Counted from the stretch's first letter, positions 33,503 to 46,645 are shown. The stretch: 64,000 nt of DNA from Tipula vernalis (GCA_958295665.1 OY282558.1:21699409-21763408); one strand, 5' to 3'. Numbers and translations are program-made. The notes: a model not told the origin generated them from the sequence alone.

Positions 33503-36162
33503 AGGTTAGGTTAGGTTAGGTTGGAGTGGCTGCTTACGCACACTTAGACCGGTGACGGTCCATTCTGATACCACAGGATGTATTCCCTTTTACCCCTATT
33601 GGAACCATTTCGAGCTACTTATGTAGCGTAAGACGTCCCGCACTTTAATGTTTTCGAGATCCGAGAGGCAGTCCATCCTGAACTTACCTAAGTGTTTGTG
33701 CCTTCTGAGAGCCAATGCTGGACACGAGCAAAGGAAGTGGACCAACGTCTCTTCCTCCTCTTCGTCCAAGCAGCTTCTGCAGAAGTCATTAGCCTCCAGA
33801 CCCAGCCTTCTTGCATGTTCTCCAAAAAGGCAGTGCCCCGTGAGAATTCCTACGACCGTTTTTAATTCACGTCTGCGTAAGGATATTAATGCCCTAGTGC
33901 GCCCCAAGTCCAGCTTTGGCCAAACTTGTCTTGCAACTCTACAGGTGAGGGTGTGAGACCACCTTTCCCCCGCTGAGGATAGCGCCTGCTTCCCAAGTGC
34001 TTGTCTCAGTGCTGTGAAGGCCTCCCCAAACTTGCCCTTTCCGGTTGCAGCTGGAGAGTCGTACCATGCCTAGCAAGTTCATCTGACCTGCAGTTCCCCA
34101 TGACGGCCGAGTGACCTGGGACCCAGACTACCTGGATGTTGAAATGCTCACCCATCTCATTTAGAGATGAGTGACAACTCAACGCCACCCGTGACGCCAA
34201 AGACACCGATTCTAACGAGCGGATCGCCGCTTGACTGTCCACATAGATTGTGATATCGTCTGAGGATAACACATTATGCTTCAACCACGTCATGACCTCC
34301 TCAATCGCTACGACTTCAGCTTGGTACACGCTGCAGTAATCAGGGAGACGAATAGAAATATTTACATTTAATTTGTCACAGAATACTCCAGCTCCTACTT
34401 TGCCGTCTAGCTTGGAGCCATCTGTGAAGAATTGCAACGCTTCGGTTTCCGATAACGGTCTATTCCTCCAGGATTCCCTTGAAGGGAAGGAGGTCCGAAA
34501 TCGCTTCTCGAAGCGTAGAGTAGGTTTAATGTAGTCAAGATGCGCCAGCTCATCCTTCAACGATCTGACAATAGTAGAGTGTCCTATACTAAGACACCTC
34601 CACTGAGAGACGGCTGCAAGTCGTACAGCCGTATTTTCCGCCATCTGTTTGCCAAAAATGTCGACCGGAAGAAGGTGCAACATAACCTCTAAGGCACTTG
34701 TCGGTGTCGACCTCAATGCCCCGCTAACAAGCATGCAGGCCGTTCTTTGCACTCTCTCAATCTTACTTTTGTAAGTTACCTTGTCCAGAGCTGGCCACCA
34801 AACACCCACCCCATACATGAGTACAGGTCTCACTACGGCGGTGTAGAGCCAGTGTACCAGCTCCGGCTTCAGACCCCATCTATGACCAATGGCGTTCCTA
34901 CAGAAGTACAAAGCAATAGTAGCTTTGTTTATTCTCTTCAACATGTTGGGCTTCCAACTAAGCTTACTGTCCAAGATAATGCCCAGATATCTAGCTCTAT
35001 CAGTAAAAGCAAGTCCCGTGCCATTTAAGGTAGGAGGGACAACTACCGGGATTTTGTATTTCTTAGTAAAGAGTACCAGCTCTGTCTTGGACGGGTTAAT
35101 ACCAAGTCCACATTTGCCAGCCCATTTCGTAACGATGGTAAGCGCATTCTGCATTACGTCTACAATCGTGCCCAGGAATTTCCCGGTAACAGCTAAAGCT
35201 ACGTCATCTGCGTACGTGATAACTTCAATATCCTCTCTCTCCAATTCAAGTAGTAACCCGTTTACCACTATGTTCCAGAGAAGAGGGGACAGAACCCCCC
35301 CCCTGCGAAGTTCCCCTAGTTACTCGCCTCTTGATGGTGGAGCCCCCAACTTCGAGCTAACAATCCTGCTTCCCAGCATATAATTGATTAACCCTATCAG
35401 AGGAACGTCCACCTCCAAAAATGACAATCCCTCCTTGATTGCCTCCGCTTTCACATTATTAAAGGCGCCTTATATATCCAGGAAGGCCACCAAACAGAAT
35501 TCCTTCGAATTAATCGATTTCTCAATCGTAGACACCAAGGCGTGCAGAGCAGTGTCCACAGATCTACCCTTTGTGTACGCATGCTGAGACGATGCCCACT
35601 TCCTGGCACCTATTTTATCTCTGATGTATACATCCAGCAGCCTTTCCAAGGTTTTCAAAAGAAAGGATGATAGAGTTATTGGTCTTAGGTCCTTAGGATA
35701 GACATGTGAGCTTTTCCCCGCTTTCGGTATGAACACCACATTGACCTCTGTCCAGTACCTAGGAATATAGCCCAGCTTCAAACACCCTTTGAATATAGCT
35801 TCCAGGTAGGGAAGAATAATTACTGAGTTGTTTTGAAGTTCCGCTGGTATAATTTGATCCGGACCAGCCGATTTAAATGGTTTAAAACCCCTCAGTGCCC
35901 ATAGGATCCGTTTTCTGGTTACGATATCCTCTGTGGTTACTGACAGTGATTCCTGATGATTGCTACGCACCAACAGGTCTTCAAAGCTCCCTGGGAAGTG
36001 TGTCTCGAAGAGAAGCTCCAGAGATTCTCCACTAGAAGCTGTCCAAGATCCGTCCGGTTTTATCAAAAAACTAGGACTAGATGTACTTTTGGAAAGAATC
36101 TTTCTAAGGCGGGAGGTTTCGGATACCTCTTCCATATTATCACAGAAGATTCTCCAAGACCT
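33503..36162 (-). mobile_element. 5'-truncated LINE with RT, RNase H and Cys-rich tail
   Basis: A non-LTR retrotransposon in minus orientation. Its 3' end is a short CCTAA-type tandem (TTAGG on the plus strand, about 33503-33523) next to a 3' UTR of about 70 bases. Its 5' end is cut inside ORF2 near 36162, where it abuts the palindrome-family repeat unit. RT, RNase H and a terminal Cys/His motif occur in the order typical of LOA-, R1- and I-like LINEs. No target duplication could be identified. Confidence 0.82.
33596..36162 (-). pseudogene. LINE ORF2 pseudogene: reverse transcriptase and RNase H
   Basis: Read 5' to 3' on the minus strand, the frame opens near 36162 and gives RT motifs FKSAGPDQI, RPITLSSFLLKTLERLL, QHAYTKGRSVDTAL and FLDI, then a stop (TAA near 35467) where most relatives have a sense codon. 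Further frameshifts lie near 35345 and in the C-run near 35300. From 35268 the frame carries YADDVALAV (catalytic Asp pair), then RNase H signatures FTDGSKLDGKVGAGVF, YQAEVVAIEEV, IYVDSQAAIRSL and WVPGHSAVMGN. A frameshift near 34030 leads to the last piece, with a C-x2-C...H...C motif (CRSCLDEEEEETLVHFLCSC). At least four lesions make it non-functional. The endonuclease domain and ORF1 are absent through 5' truncation. Confidence 0.85.
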
Positions 36163-36297
36163 CCAAATAAAGCTGTAACACCGTACAAATATTAGCTTCA
36201 GCGCTCGCAGAACGACTGAAATATGGTATAGTGGACATTTTTTGAAGTTGTGACGCTGACAAATATTTTGTCTAAAATCACGGTTCCAATCGTCACT
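36163..36297 (+). repeat. Partial copy of the 25-kb palindrome-family unit
   Basis: Shares AATAAAGCTGTAACACCG, GCGCTCGCAGAACGACTGAA, TATGGTATAGTGGA and TAAAATCACGGTTCCAATCG with the units at 25009-25811. It starts exactly where the LINE at 33503-36162 ends. The half with AGAGAAAGCACTACCTATC is missing. Confidence 0.8.
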
Positions 36298-36819
36298 CGA
36301 ATGTTTGCTTATGCTAGATTTTGGGCGTTTTACTCGAATTTTTTTGTTGTTGTTTATTTTTCAGGGATGTATTTGAAATTTAAAGGAAGAAATGGTTATT
36401 AATTCTTAAATTAGTGTACGAAAGCTGATAGCGTAATGTTTAACTATTTAAATTTGATATAATTAATTAATCATTTTTAAAATAATTAAACATTATCCAA
36501 TATTTATTCCATTCATTTAAAAAAAATCTGTTTCGAAATGAAATTTAAATTTTTTCAAGTATGGCACTTATTTGGAAATACTTTTTTTTTGATAAAGAGG
36601 GGTATATAGAGTGTGCCTTTGAACTGAATTGACGTTTTTTTTTTTTTTTTCGCGTATTTGTCAATTTTGAAAATTTTATTATAAATAAATATAAAAATAA
36701 AAATATTAATAACATTATTTGTATATATATGCATGATCTATAATATTAATTTTAAGTGTTATATGTAAATAATAATTGTGTGTGTTTTAACTTGTAGTGG
36801 TTATTACAAATTTGTAGCA

Positions 36820-37938
36820 ATGGCTCTGTGCTGTGTATGTAATGTTAAAGTGTCTCAACACTTTTTTACTTGTGCAGGTGAATGCAATAAACTGATTCAT
36901 TTTGAATGTGCAGGGATTAAAAAACCTGTGTTTGATGCCATTTCGGTAATTCCGATTTTTTCTTGGCGATGTGGTATGTGCATTGACGTTTATAAAATTC
37001 TCAAGGAAAAGAATGATCAGATGAGTAATTCTATTGACGCTATATCAGCGTCCTTGTCCTTGATAAATAAAACATCTGCTGCCATTAATAATAACGTGGA
37101 AAGTTTACTAAAACCAATCCCACCACAACAGTCGTCGTCTGCTAAATTAAAAAAAAAATCAACACAAACTAATTTGGAATTGGCTTCGCCAATACGTACA
37201 AGATCTAAGAAAAATGTTAATAATACCATAACAACGGCTACAACTGCGGTTACATCTTTAACTAATGACGGCGATCATATTCCAGTTGTTTCCAGTCCTA
37301 CTAATTTCGGTGCTTGTACGACTTTCGCTGAAGTAGTGAAAATTCCTGCCGTTGTGCCTGTTGCAGCATCGAATGCACTTGCTTCTCACAGTGGTGCTCC
37401 GGATCAACCAAGCAAATACTCAATTGCATCTGTTTTGCCTGTTGCTGCTATGTTGAGTGCTGTGAGTACGTCTGCAAATGCGAACAATATTGATATATCG
37501 TGCGGTCCAACTGGTAATATAAAATCGTTGCCATCATCACGAACTATCCAAAAGAACATACGAAATTTTAATATTCGTGGCACTAATACCTCACCAGATA
37601 TTTATATTAAAACCATTGCGCCGAAATGTTGGCTTCATTTATCAAGATTCGATACTTTTACAACTGAGGATGATATTGTGGCTCTGGCTAGCAAATGCTT
37701 AGGTCCGAGTGTTTACAAGGCAGTTAAACTAATTCCTAAGGATAAAGATATCCACGAGTTAGAATATGTATGCTTTAAATTGGGGATCAACGTGGAGCTT
37801 CATGATAAGGCTCTAAATTCGGATGCATGGCCAACCGGTGTATTTATTAGGCCCTTCCATAAGCAAAATTTTCGGACAGGAGCCTCATATGTGAAATTCC
37901 GGATACCAGCTGCAGTAGTCAACTCTGCCGAAATTTAA
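36820..37938 (+). CDS. LINE ORF1 protein with PHD-like zinc finger
   Basis: A 372-codon intact frame starting at the first ATG (36820). The N-terminus has a Cys/His array (MALCCVCNVKVSQHFF, then CAGECNKLIHFECAG and FSWRCGMC) spaced like a PHD finger. The region at residues 55-230 is Ser/Thr/Asn-rich and probably disordered. A conserved-looking C-terminal block follows (WLHLSRFDTFTTEDDIVALA, then FIRPFHKQNF), perhaps an RRM-like or single-strand-binding fold. ORF1 proteins of this group coat the element's RNA and act as nucleic-acid chaperones. ORF2 begins about 20 bases after its stop. Confidence 0.8.
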   Translation: MALCCVCNVKVSQHFFTCAGECNKLIHFECAGIKKPVFDAISVIPIFSWRCGMCIDVYKILKEKNDQMSNSIDAISASLSLINKTSAAINNNVESLLKPIPPQQSSSAKLKKKSTQTNLELASPIRTRSKKNVNNTITTATTAVTSLTNDGDHIPVVSSPTNFGACTTFAEVVKIPAVVPVAASNALASHSGAPDQPSKYSIASVLPVAAMLSAVSTSANANNIDISCGPTGNIKSLPSSRTIQKNIRNFNIRGTNTSPDIYIKTIAPKCWLHLSRFDTFTTEDDIVALASKCLGPSVYKAVKLIPKDKDIHELEYVCFKLGINVELHDKALNSDAWPTGVFIRPFHKQNFRTGASYVKFRIPAAVVNSAEI

Positions 37939-37958
37939 ATAACGCAGGGTCAAAGGTG

Positions 37959-40828
37959 ATGCGTCGGCCCAAAAGTTCTGGACAAATTACTTTTACTTCG
38001 ATGTACTATCACAACGCCTCTAGTATTCGGGGGAAAGCTAAATTATTCTTGCTTGGCGTTCTTGATAACGATTACGATGTGATTATCATATCTGAAACAT
38101 GGCTTACCAAAGGGTTTAATTCAGAGGAATATTTCCCACCCAACTACGTCGTCCACAGAAAAGATCGACATGATTTTTGTACCAGCCTTAAAGGTGGGGG
38201 TGTGTTGATTGCTTTAAGAGTTCGATCCCAAACGAGCTCATTGCATGTCATCCAATTTATGATGTAATTGCTGTTCGGATTAATGTATCCGAGTCATCTA
38301 TCCTCGTGGTGGCTGTATATGTTCCCTCTGGATCTACTATGGATTATTATATGGGAATTGTTAATTTCATCAGTTCTACGGTCATGCCATTGGTTCGTAT
38401 TAAGGAACAACTAATGATTATAGGGGACTTCAATCTTCCCGATATTACTTGGTTTGATGTTGATGGAGTTTTCACATCCTCTTCTTCTGGCCAGAAAGAA
38501 TTTGCAGTTACTGATTATTTTGCTAGCTTAGCAATGATGCAGTTGAACCGGATAAGCAATAGTCGGGGCATATTTCTCGATTTGGTTTATTCAACTGATC
38601 TTATGTTTTCGGATATTTCACCTTGTGAAGATTTTACTGGATGTTCGAGCGTTTACCACACTCCAATTACCATATATATATATATTTTTAGAGAATTGCA
38701 ACACTACGTGTACTTCTAGTAATTCTTTGCATTTCGATTTTAGGCGTGCGGACTACGATTCGTTAAACGAATTTCTTGTCGGTTCTAATTGGGACTTTCT
38801 CGAGCGAGATGAAAATTTGAACCATTCTATTTTATTGTTCAACGGGCTGCTCAAGACTGGTATTGAAAGGTATGTTCCATCAAATAAAAATGGTCCTAGG
38901 TTTCGTGAGCCGTGGTACAACAAAGAACTACTACGTCTTGAAAAAAAACGGAATAAGTTCCATTCTTTGTATAAGTTACAGGGCGCTGAGTTTTATTCCA
39001 GATTCAACTTAGCTCGTAAAGAGTTCAAAACTTTAAATTGGTTCCTTTACAACAACTACATTTTGCAAATAGAAGAGGATCTGACTTCCAACCCAAAAAA
39101 TTTCTGGAATTTCATAAATGGTAAAAAGAAGGTTGTTGGGTTTCCTACCCCAATGACCTTTCAGAACTCTTCCGCAAGTCAACCCTCTGATATCGCTAAT
39201 CTATTTGCAAAATTTTTTGAGTCCGTCTATGAAGTATCTGGGGATTCTGGTACCAAGCTTATAAATAATCGCGATTGCTCTGATTTTAATTTTTTACAGT
39301 TTACTGAAGCAGAAGTTTATGATAGCTTATCTCAACTTGATAGTAATAAGGGGGCAGGACATGACGGTTTTCCACCTATCCTTATTAAGAATTGTGCAGA
39401 GAGTTTAGCCCATCCACTGACTCTAATCTTTAATAAGAGCCTACGTACTGGGATTTTCCGGATCCCTGGAAACTGTCTTTCATTCGTCCGATTTTTAAAT
39501 CTGGCAGAAGAAGTGATATCAGCAATTATCGCGGAATCGCTATTCTTGCTGCCATACCAAAACTTTTCGAATCAATGGTACAGAAATTCTTGTTTTTTCA
39601 TGCAAAAATTTTTATTTCTCCTGCTCAACACGGATTTTATACGGGTAGGTCCACGGTTACTAACCTAGTCGGTTTTTGTCAACATTTATATAGTAGTTTA
39701 GAACAAGTGGATGCTGTTTACACCGATTTTTCGAAGGCTTTCGATAAAATTGATCACTCGATCCTTATCGATAAGCTGGATAAACTAAATTGTCAGTTTA
39801 TCCCCATCAGGTGGTTGCATTCGTACCTGTCTGATCGCTACCAATTTGTTAAGATAAATGATTTTAGTTCTCGCTTATTTCGAGTTACCTCTGGAGTTCC
39901 TCAAGGTAGCCACATTGGTCCACTTATATTCTCATTATTTGTCAATGATGTTGTTGATTGTTTTAAATTCGCAAAATGTTTGCTTTACGCAGATGATATG
40001 AAGATATTTGCTCCTATTACTGGAGTTTCTGACTGTGTTAAATTACAAGGTGACTTGAGTAACTTTTGCAGTTGGTCATTTAAAAACAAATTATTATTGA
40101 ATGTGGGTAAATGTAGGATTTTATCATTTTCTCGTACACACTCACCTGTTCTTCAGCAATATTTTCTATACAATACCGCTATTGACAAAGTTGAGGTCAT
40201 AACCGACTTAGGTGTAACCTTTTCTTATGATCTTACTTTTACCAAACACATTGATTCTGTTATTTCAAAAGCTTATATTATGCTGGGTTTCATTAAGCGC
40301 AATTGCAAAGACTTCTGCGACCCACTCACACTGAAAACTCTCTATGTGTCCTTTGTTCGTTCCATTCTAGAATATGCTTCTCAGATTTGGTCACCATTTT
40401 ATCATTGCCATTCATACAGAATTGAGAGCGTTCAAAAACAGTTTCTTTTGTATGCGCTTCGCGGCTTACCTACGGAGCGAGTGCACCAATATATACTACC
40501 TCCTTATAATGATCGTTGTAAATTATTAAAATTACAACGATTAGATCACCGACGAGATGTTGCATCCGCTATCTTCGTTCAAGATGTTCTGACTTCCCGA
40601 ATAGACTGTGTCGATTTACTGGCTCGTTTCAACTTTTACGCTCCTACACGTTGTTTGCGCCGTCGTCGTTTGTTACATATTGATCCAGTTTCTACTAACT
40701 TCGCACTCTCAGAACCAGTTTTGAGAATGTCGCGACTCTTTAATTCGGTTTATGACGTTTTCGATTTTAACATGACAAGAAATTCGTTTAGAAATGAGTT
40801 GTTTAGATTTTTGTCTATCATTAAATAA
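37959..40828 (+). pseudogene. LINE ORF2: apurinic-type endonuclease and reverse transcriptase, frameshifted
   Basis: Starts at ATG 37959. Endonuclease motifs: YHNASSIRGK, IISETWL, GGGVLIAL, IIGDFNLPDITW, LDLVYS and SVYHTPI. RT motifs: NKGAGHDGFPPILIKN, YRGIAIL, QHGFYTGRSTVTNL, VYTDFSKAFDKIDHSIL, GVPQGSHIGPLIFSLFVND, LLYADDMKIFAP and the downstream LGVTFSYDLTFTKHI. Frameshifts lie near 38228, within a TA-repeat at about 38672-38685, and near 39462; from there the frame is open to 40828. About 955 codons in all. It would nick the target and copy the RNA if repaired by natural drift; this copy is not functional as it stands. Confidence 0.88.
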
Positions 40829-40940
40829 TTGTTAAATTTTATTTTTGTGCTAAAATATTGTATAATAACTGTTAATCTTTTTTGCATACCGATTGTATAT
40901 TTACTGTAGGTTAAATAAATAAATAAATAAATATAAAAGA

Positions 40941-41029
40941 GTAGTAGGACTATAAAATAAAATATGCTCCATTTTTTTGTGAAGTAATCAATAGGATTTT
41001 GGGCGATACCCTATCCATGTATATATATC
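40941..41029. other. Short spacer after the LINE tail
   Basis: AT-rich flank between the LINE 3' tail and an inverted-repeat segment; nothing further recognised. Confidence 0.4.
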
Positions 41030-41390
41030 GCTGGTTGAGTTAGGTTGGATTGAAATTAGGTTTTCGTTAAATTTAAAAATGGCATCGATCGTTTCCATGG
41101 AAGTGAGTTAGGTTGAGTTGAAAGTGTTACAGCAAGGTACATTATAAATATACTTATAACTTTTGTGTTGCGTTCTTAATTTTTTGTTAATATTTTATTT
41201 GTTGTATTCAATTATAGTAACATTTTTTTATGGTGGTAACAATGAAAATCCTTAATGCATATTCGCCTCGCCATTTTGGTTTTCAACTCTACTCAATTCC
41301 ACTAGCTTCGTTGAGTGCAAAATGACTTGACGAAAACCTAACTCCAACCTCGTTACAATGAACACTAACTCCAACTCAAGCCAGTTTGAA
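41030..41390. repeat. Imperfect long inverted repeat, possible MITE
   Basis: The left part has TTGAGTTAGGTTGGATTG, then TTAGGTTTTCGTTAA and GAGTTAGGTTGAGTTG. The right part has the complementary TTTTCAACTCTACTCAATTC, GACGAAAACCTAACTCCAAC and AACTCCAACTCAAGC. The pairing is gapped and nested. No transposase or target duplication was seen. Confidence 0.4.
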
Positions 41391-44300
41391 CCTTACATGG
41401 AAACAAGCTAAATGTTAATTTGTGTCTTTTAGAATTTATCTATATTTCTAAATTGTGGATGACTTGTTTAACAAACTAAACCAATAAATATATTTATACA
41501 TATTTTTATAAGAGGATGCAAGTTGGCGTCCCTAAGCCGTAATGACGTTGAACTTCGCTATTGTACGGAAGAAAGGGAAAAAGAGCCGATTTTTTTTCGG
41601 TTTTACAGTTGTCATGCAACGGGAGGTGGGGGTGAGGGGGAGCAATGGTATTATATTTTTTTTAATTACAGCCCCAAAATTCTATTTAAAACTCAGTTTT
41701 CTAAATCAAAGTCACAAAGATTTTTAAACCTAAATTAATATTTCAAAATAAATTCAAATTACAGTTTTAATAATGTTGTTTAATTTTTTAAACCAAATTT
41801 TAAAATATTAAAAACTAAATCTTAATTAATTTATTTACTTTAATACGTTACGTTTAATTAAACGTTGTTAAGTTTTAATTGTTAAATAAACGAAATTCAC
41901 TCAGAGCCACTTTACCAATAATTTCCAGTACTTCATTTCTGGTTGAGTATTTTATTATTAAATAAATTATTATAAATGATTTTTAAAATTTTGATGATTA
42001 GGTGAAATTGAAACATGCTTAGATAAGCAAATTTACCGATTTTCGAATTACGATTTGTTAGATTAGCGAATATTTGCCCCGTCAAGTGCGAAAATCAATT
42101 TTGATCAAACCAGCCTTCCAAGTTTATGTGACTATATATGGTCCTGTGCTTTTAGTATTTGATTAATAATAAATTGAAAAATACAACTTTTCTAGATAGG
42201 AATGCCGAAAGGCACGTATTACCTTCTAAAACCACATCGTATTTTGTACAAACAAGAAACTATACGGGATAAATATAGATATCCAGTAAAACTTTTAAAA
42301 CAAAATTGAAACGTACAAAAATATTTTCCAACTTTTTATCTCAATTTTCAATTAAAAAACTAAAAGGTGAAAAGTTTAGTTGTACATACTGGTATAATGT
42401 ACATAAAGACGAAGACATCTATGCTGATGCTGGATTATATTTCTAGTGTACGTGTAGAATATATTACCACAAAGACAGTCAAAAAAAAAATAAAAATTGT
42501 AAACCTAAAATCAATATGGAATAAAAGTTGTTGAATGCCATTGAATATCCATACATCCCTATTATATAGAGAAAGATTAATGAATAAAACCGAGATTTGC
42601 TGTGTGTACAATAGTACGAGTAAAAATACAGTGGTTGAGTAGAAAAAGGCTGATCTTGTAACTGTCAACACAATATATTACATTATTATTTTTATCGAAC
42701 GACACTTCATTATTGATTGCCGATGTACCAATCATGTCAATGGCAATATTGATAATCATTACCATAATCATATTTTTGCGGTATATTATAAGCATTATTA
42801 TATAGATACAGTTGGTCAAAATGTTGGTATATGACAAGTGATTAATTAGTAATATAATCCAATGTGCGTGACAGAACGAATATTTCCTATGCACACGTAT
42901 TATGGCTTTATAAACGAAATTTCAAAGTATACATAATCTTCGGGATACCAATAATTTTACCAATTGTATATTGTATTGTGTACACAAAATATGTACATAC
43001 ATGTGTGTACTGATTATTAAAATAAAATAAAAAACGAAACCTTTTTTTTTTTTTTTTTTCAATCTCCTCTGTCAGATTTTATTACACCGAAAATGAATTT
43101 TCACCAGAGAAACCAGAACCAAATCAAGTAGAGAAAATCATTTCATTTCCTTTAATGAATCAGCACAAAAAATATGAAAATTTCGATAAAAATTTGGAAA
43201 AACAATATGATACCAATCATTATATGGGTGTATATATGTACATATATATAATACCTAATCCTATACAACTCGTACACATACAAACAATAATAGAATCGAG
43301 ATTCAAGTATAAATGGGATCGAAATGATTTCGAAAAGCTTAAAGCTGTTGTTGGATTTTTCTGTTGTACGTACGTAAAAAGAAATAATTGAAAACTAATA
43401 TTTGGATGCTGCATATACATATGTTAGATGTGTATTATGGATGTCGATAAAATTTCGTTTTACATTTTGTTCTTATCTTGCATGTTTTTTTTTTTGGTTG
43501 TGATAAGATTTTATTCAATCGGTTATTCGATTTATTGGTTCAACGATTGCCATTTTACTATAATAATATATACATACACAGGCAATTTATTAGATTCTGA
43601 ATCAGATTCTTTGCTTAAATAAAATAAACAACTAGGCTCTGCGAGTATTTGTTCGTTGGTTGGCAACAAATTGAAATTGGTATTTCAAAAACTAAGAAGT
43701 CAGAAAAAATCTGCGTGGAAAAGCCCAACCAAATATCTACCTCCACATCAAAGTAGATAATCATTATCATTCTTGTGATTGGATAACACACGCAGCGCAT
43801 AAATAAACATACATATAATATTTTATGTTAAATGTAACATTAAACCAAAATCGCATTATACTTTTATGCTGTATATTGCTATCTAGCTGTTGTCTTGACT
43901 AGACAACGCAGAAACAACAACAAAGCAAAAATTTTAATTAAATCTTTATTTAATCAATAAATTTTAATTAATTTACTTCAATATACTTGGTTTATATACT
44001 AACATAAACATAAAATGTAATTAATCAAACTTTATATATACAATATATACTCTGCTCTGCTACACATCAACTATTCCATCTAATCAATATTACCGGGGCA
44101 CCATATTTCATCGTTAACATCGCACAGAACTCTAGATATATCCTTCCTCATCCCATCGCGCGCGGGCTATTATTACTCGTATACCTGACATAGAAAAAAA
44201 TACGTTTTCTCTGCGTTCAGGTGCGGTAGCATCATAAATCACTTGCATATTTAAAATTAAATACAACGTTTATTTCAAACACGGATTAAAGAGAGATTCC

Positions 44301-44723
44301 TGGCGGCAAGATGCGAGGCATACTAAACACACACACACACACTAACGAGCACATACAAATAATCAAAGGGCGGCAAAAATTGCCAAGCAAAAAAAATAAA
44401 ATAAAATTATTGACGGTTTTAATCAACCATTAAGATTTTAACATCACATTTTTACACTGCAATTAAAATTTTATTGGCTTTAAATATTTTAGTACCAGTC
44501 GATTGTGAGAAAAAAAAAACAAGATAGATCCCTGCAGCACACCATAAAACCACCATCACCATGAACGAACGATGACATGATGCGGTTGACAAAGTTTTTT
44601 TTGACAAAATTTTTAATTCAAGTAACACAATAATATTCTGCCTGTGTTGTGTTGTTGTTGTTCTTGTAAGCAAAACTTTGATAGAGTTTAAGTTTTGTTC
44701 ACGTTACTAATTTGAATGTAATA
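41391..44723. other. AT-rich intergenic sequence, no gene seen
   Basis: Open frames here are short and in AT-rich sequence, without motifs. Notable simple sequence: a T-run near 43040-43060 and an AC dinucleotide run near 44327-44342. A GC-richer patch around 44090-44220 (including CGCGCGGGC) has no recognisable frame. Confidence 0.45.
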
Positions 44724-46433
44724 TATACAGGCAGTGCTGTCGTTCTGAAAATTTTAAACGAAGTACTTTCAAATTTTCATGGGAGTATTTCTAGACAGAA
44801 GGGAGTGTACACGAAATAAGATAATTAGACCTTAGCCATAAATTTTGTTAGCTCTTTATCTATTTTACTATTAAAGCGTTTAGCTCTGTATACTGCTCTA
44901 GCTAAATAGTTTTTAACCCGGTTACAACTCTTCACGAGATCACAGATATTTTTAGATTATCGTTTTGGGAGTTTTAAGTTTTTATCGTAGAGAAGTGAAA
45001 TTTTTAATTTTTAACTATTTTTACCTAAATTTTACGTTTTTAGTGAAATTTTAATAAAATCTAATATAAAATAGAATTATTGACGCTCTGAAAATTTCTT
45101 GGGTCACCTTATTTGGGGTCGCATTTGTTTTAATAAAATAAGAGCCAAATTTAATAAATATTGCGGAACACCGCTAATGATACTTTGGTTGATGCCATTT
45201 ATCAGAAACATTGTTTCCCTAATTTTCTTTTTTTAGGTGGCACGTTTGTGGATGGATTTTAATATAATATATATCTGAGATTTGAGATATTAAATCGATT
45301 CTTTAAGTAGTTCCTAATATAACATTTATTAATTCCGGCTCTGGAAAATTCCTTTGGCCATATCATCCGAAGTCGGACTTCTTAATTAAACCATGGTTCA
45401 AATACAGAATATTTTTGAGTTGAAATTTAAATTAAAAATAGATATTCACCAAATTTATTCGTATATACTTAGCTAATTCAGACTAGTTTCCAGCATCAAA
45501 TGGATGGAACAAACACATTTGTTGAGATGAGATAATGGGATTTTGATAAGATATATCAAACTCTGACAGTAATATAAAATTCTGACAGTATCTGACGAAT
45601 TATAAGATGGTTTAAAGAATTCTGATGAAATATTGTGAATTTCGATATTAATACGTGGAATTCTGACATGATAGGTATACCAAATTCTAAAAGATTTATC
45701 GAATTCTGAAAGTATAAAGCGAATTTTGAAATGATATATCGAATTCTGACATATGATATTTCGAATTCCTACATGATGTATAGAATCCGGATATTAAGTC
45801 AAATTCTGAGACGACATATTTAATTTTGACATCATGTGTCGAATTTCTACTTAATTCTGACAGATATATTGAATTCTGATAGTATATAGCGAATTGTGAG
45901 ATGATATATCGAAATCTGATATGTTACGCCGAATTCTGAGATAATATATCCGAATTCTGAAATATTATATAGAATACTGATATGATAGGTATACCAAATT
46001 CTAAAAGATTTATCGTACATAACGAATTTTGAGATAGTATATCGAATTCTGACATATGATGTTTCGAATTCTTACTTGATGTAAAGAAATCGGATATTAA
46101 ATCGAATTCTAAGACAACATAATGAATTTTGACATCATGTGTCAAATTTCAACATAATTCTGACAAAAACATTGAATTCTGATAGAATGTAGTAAATTCT
46201 GAGATGAAATATCGAGTTACAACATTATGTTTCGAATTCTTACATGATATATAGAGTTCTGATATGGTATGTCGAATTCTGAGATGATATATCCGAATTC
46301 TGACATATATGTCATATTATATAGAATTAACATGATAGGTATATCAAATTCTAAAAGATTTATCGAATTCTTACAGTATACAACGAATTTTGAGATAGTA
46401 TGTCGAATTCTGACATATCGAACATGACATAAA

Positions 46434-46645
46434 AAAGTGACACAACTCAAAAATTGACTTTTTAAGATATTTCGTCAAAAGTGGTCATAGTTATTTTACA
46501 AAGCGGGAGACGGCTTAATTTTCCGATCTTTTTTTTTTTTTGATGCTCATAGAGAATAGTACGGTATAATCGAAATTAGCATGTTTTATTTTGCTCTCCT
46601 GAAAAATTTGAAATTTTGAGTTGTCAATATTCTTTGTCACGTGCG
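46434..46645. repeat. Small inverted-repeat insertion in the short-repeat array
   Basis: The left side reads AAGTGACACAACTCAAAAATTG. The right-side complement reads GTGACAAAGAATATTGACAACTCAAAATTTC. The block interrupts the GAATTC array and lacks its motif. It is probably a small MITE of about 210 bases; the termini are not exact. Confidence 0.35.

Larger units (their letters stand above)
36640..40940 (+). mobile_element. Near-complete LINE (CR1/Jockey-like) with ORF1 and ORF2
   Basis: A plus-strand non-LTR retrotransposon of about 4.3 kb: a 5' leader, ORF1 with a PHD-like Cys/His domain, ORF2 with endonuclease and RT, then a 3' tail of repeated AAATAA words (about 40912-40932). ORF2 ends without an RNase H domain. 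Boundaries are approximate; I could not match a target duplication. The Cys-rich ORF1 and RT motifs suggest the CR1/Jockey group. This is the best-preserved retrotransposon in the window. Confidence 0.82.

Noticed and set aside
33503..33523. TTAGG-type repeats resembling an insect telomere motif
   Set aside because: Only about four units, located exactly at the 3' end of a minus-strand LINE. A similar TAGGTTAGGTT tail occurs in the 37-bp LINE insertion at 48103, so it is a retroelement tail, not a telomere.
34747..35383. Plus-strand frames within the minus LINE
   Set aside because: Antisense to clear RT and RNase H motifs.
42435..43800. Several 60-105 codon frames in both strands
   Set aside because: AT-rich, hydrophobic low-complexity translations with no homologous motif, splice context or consistent frame.
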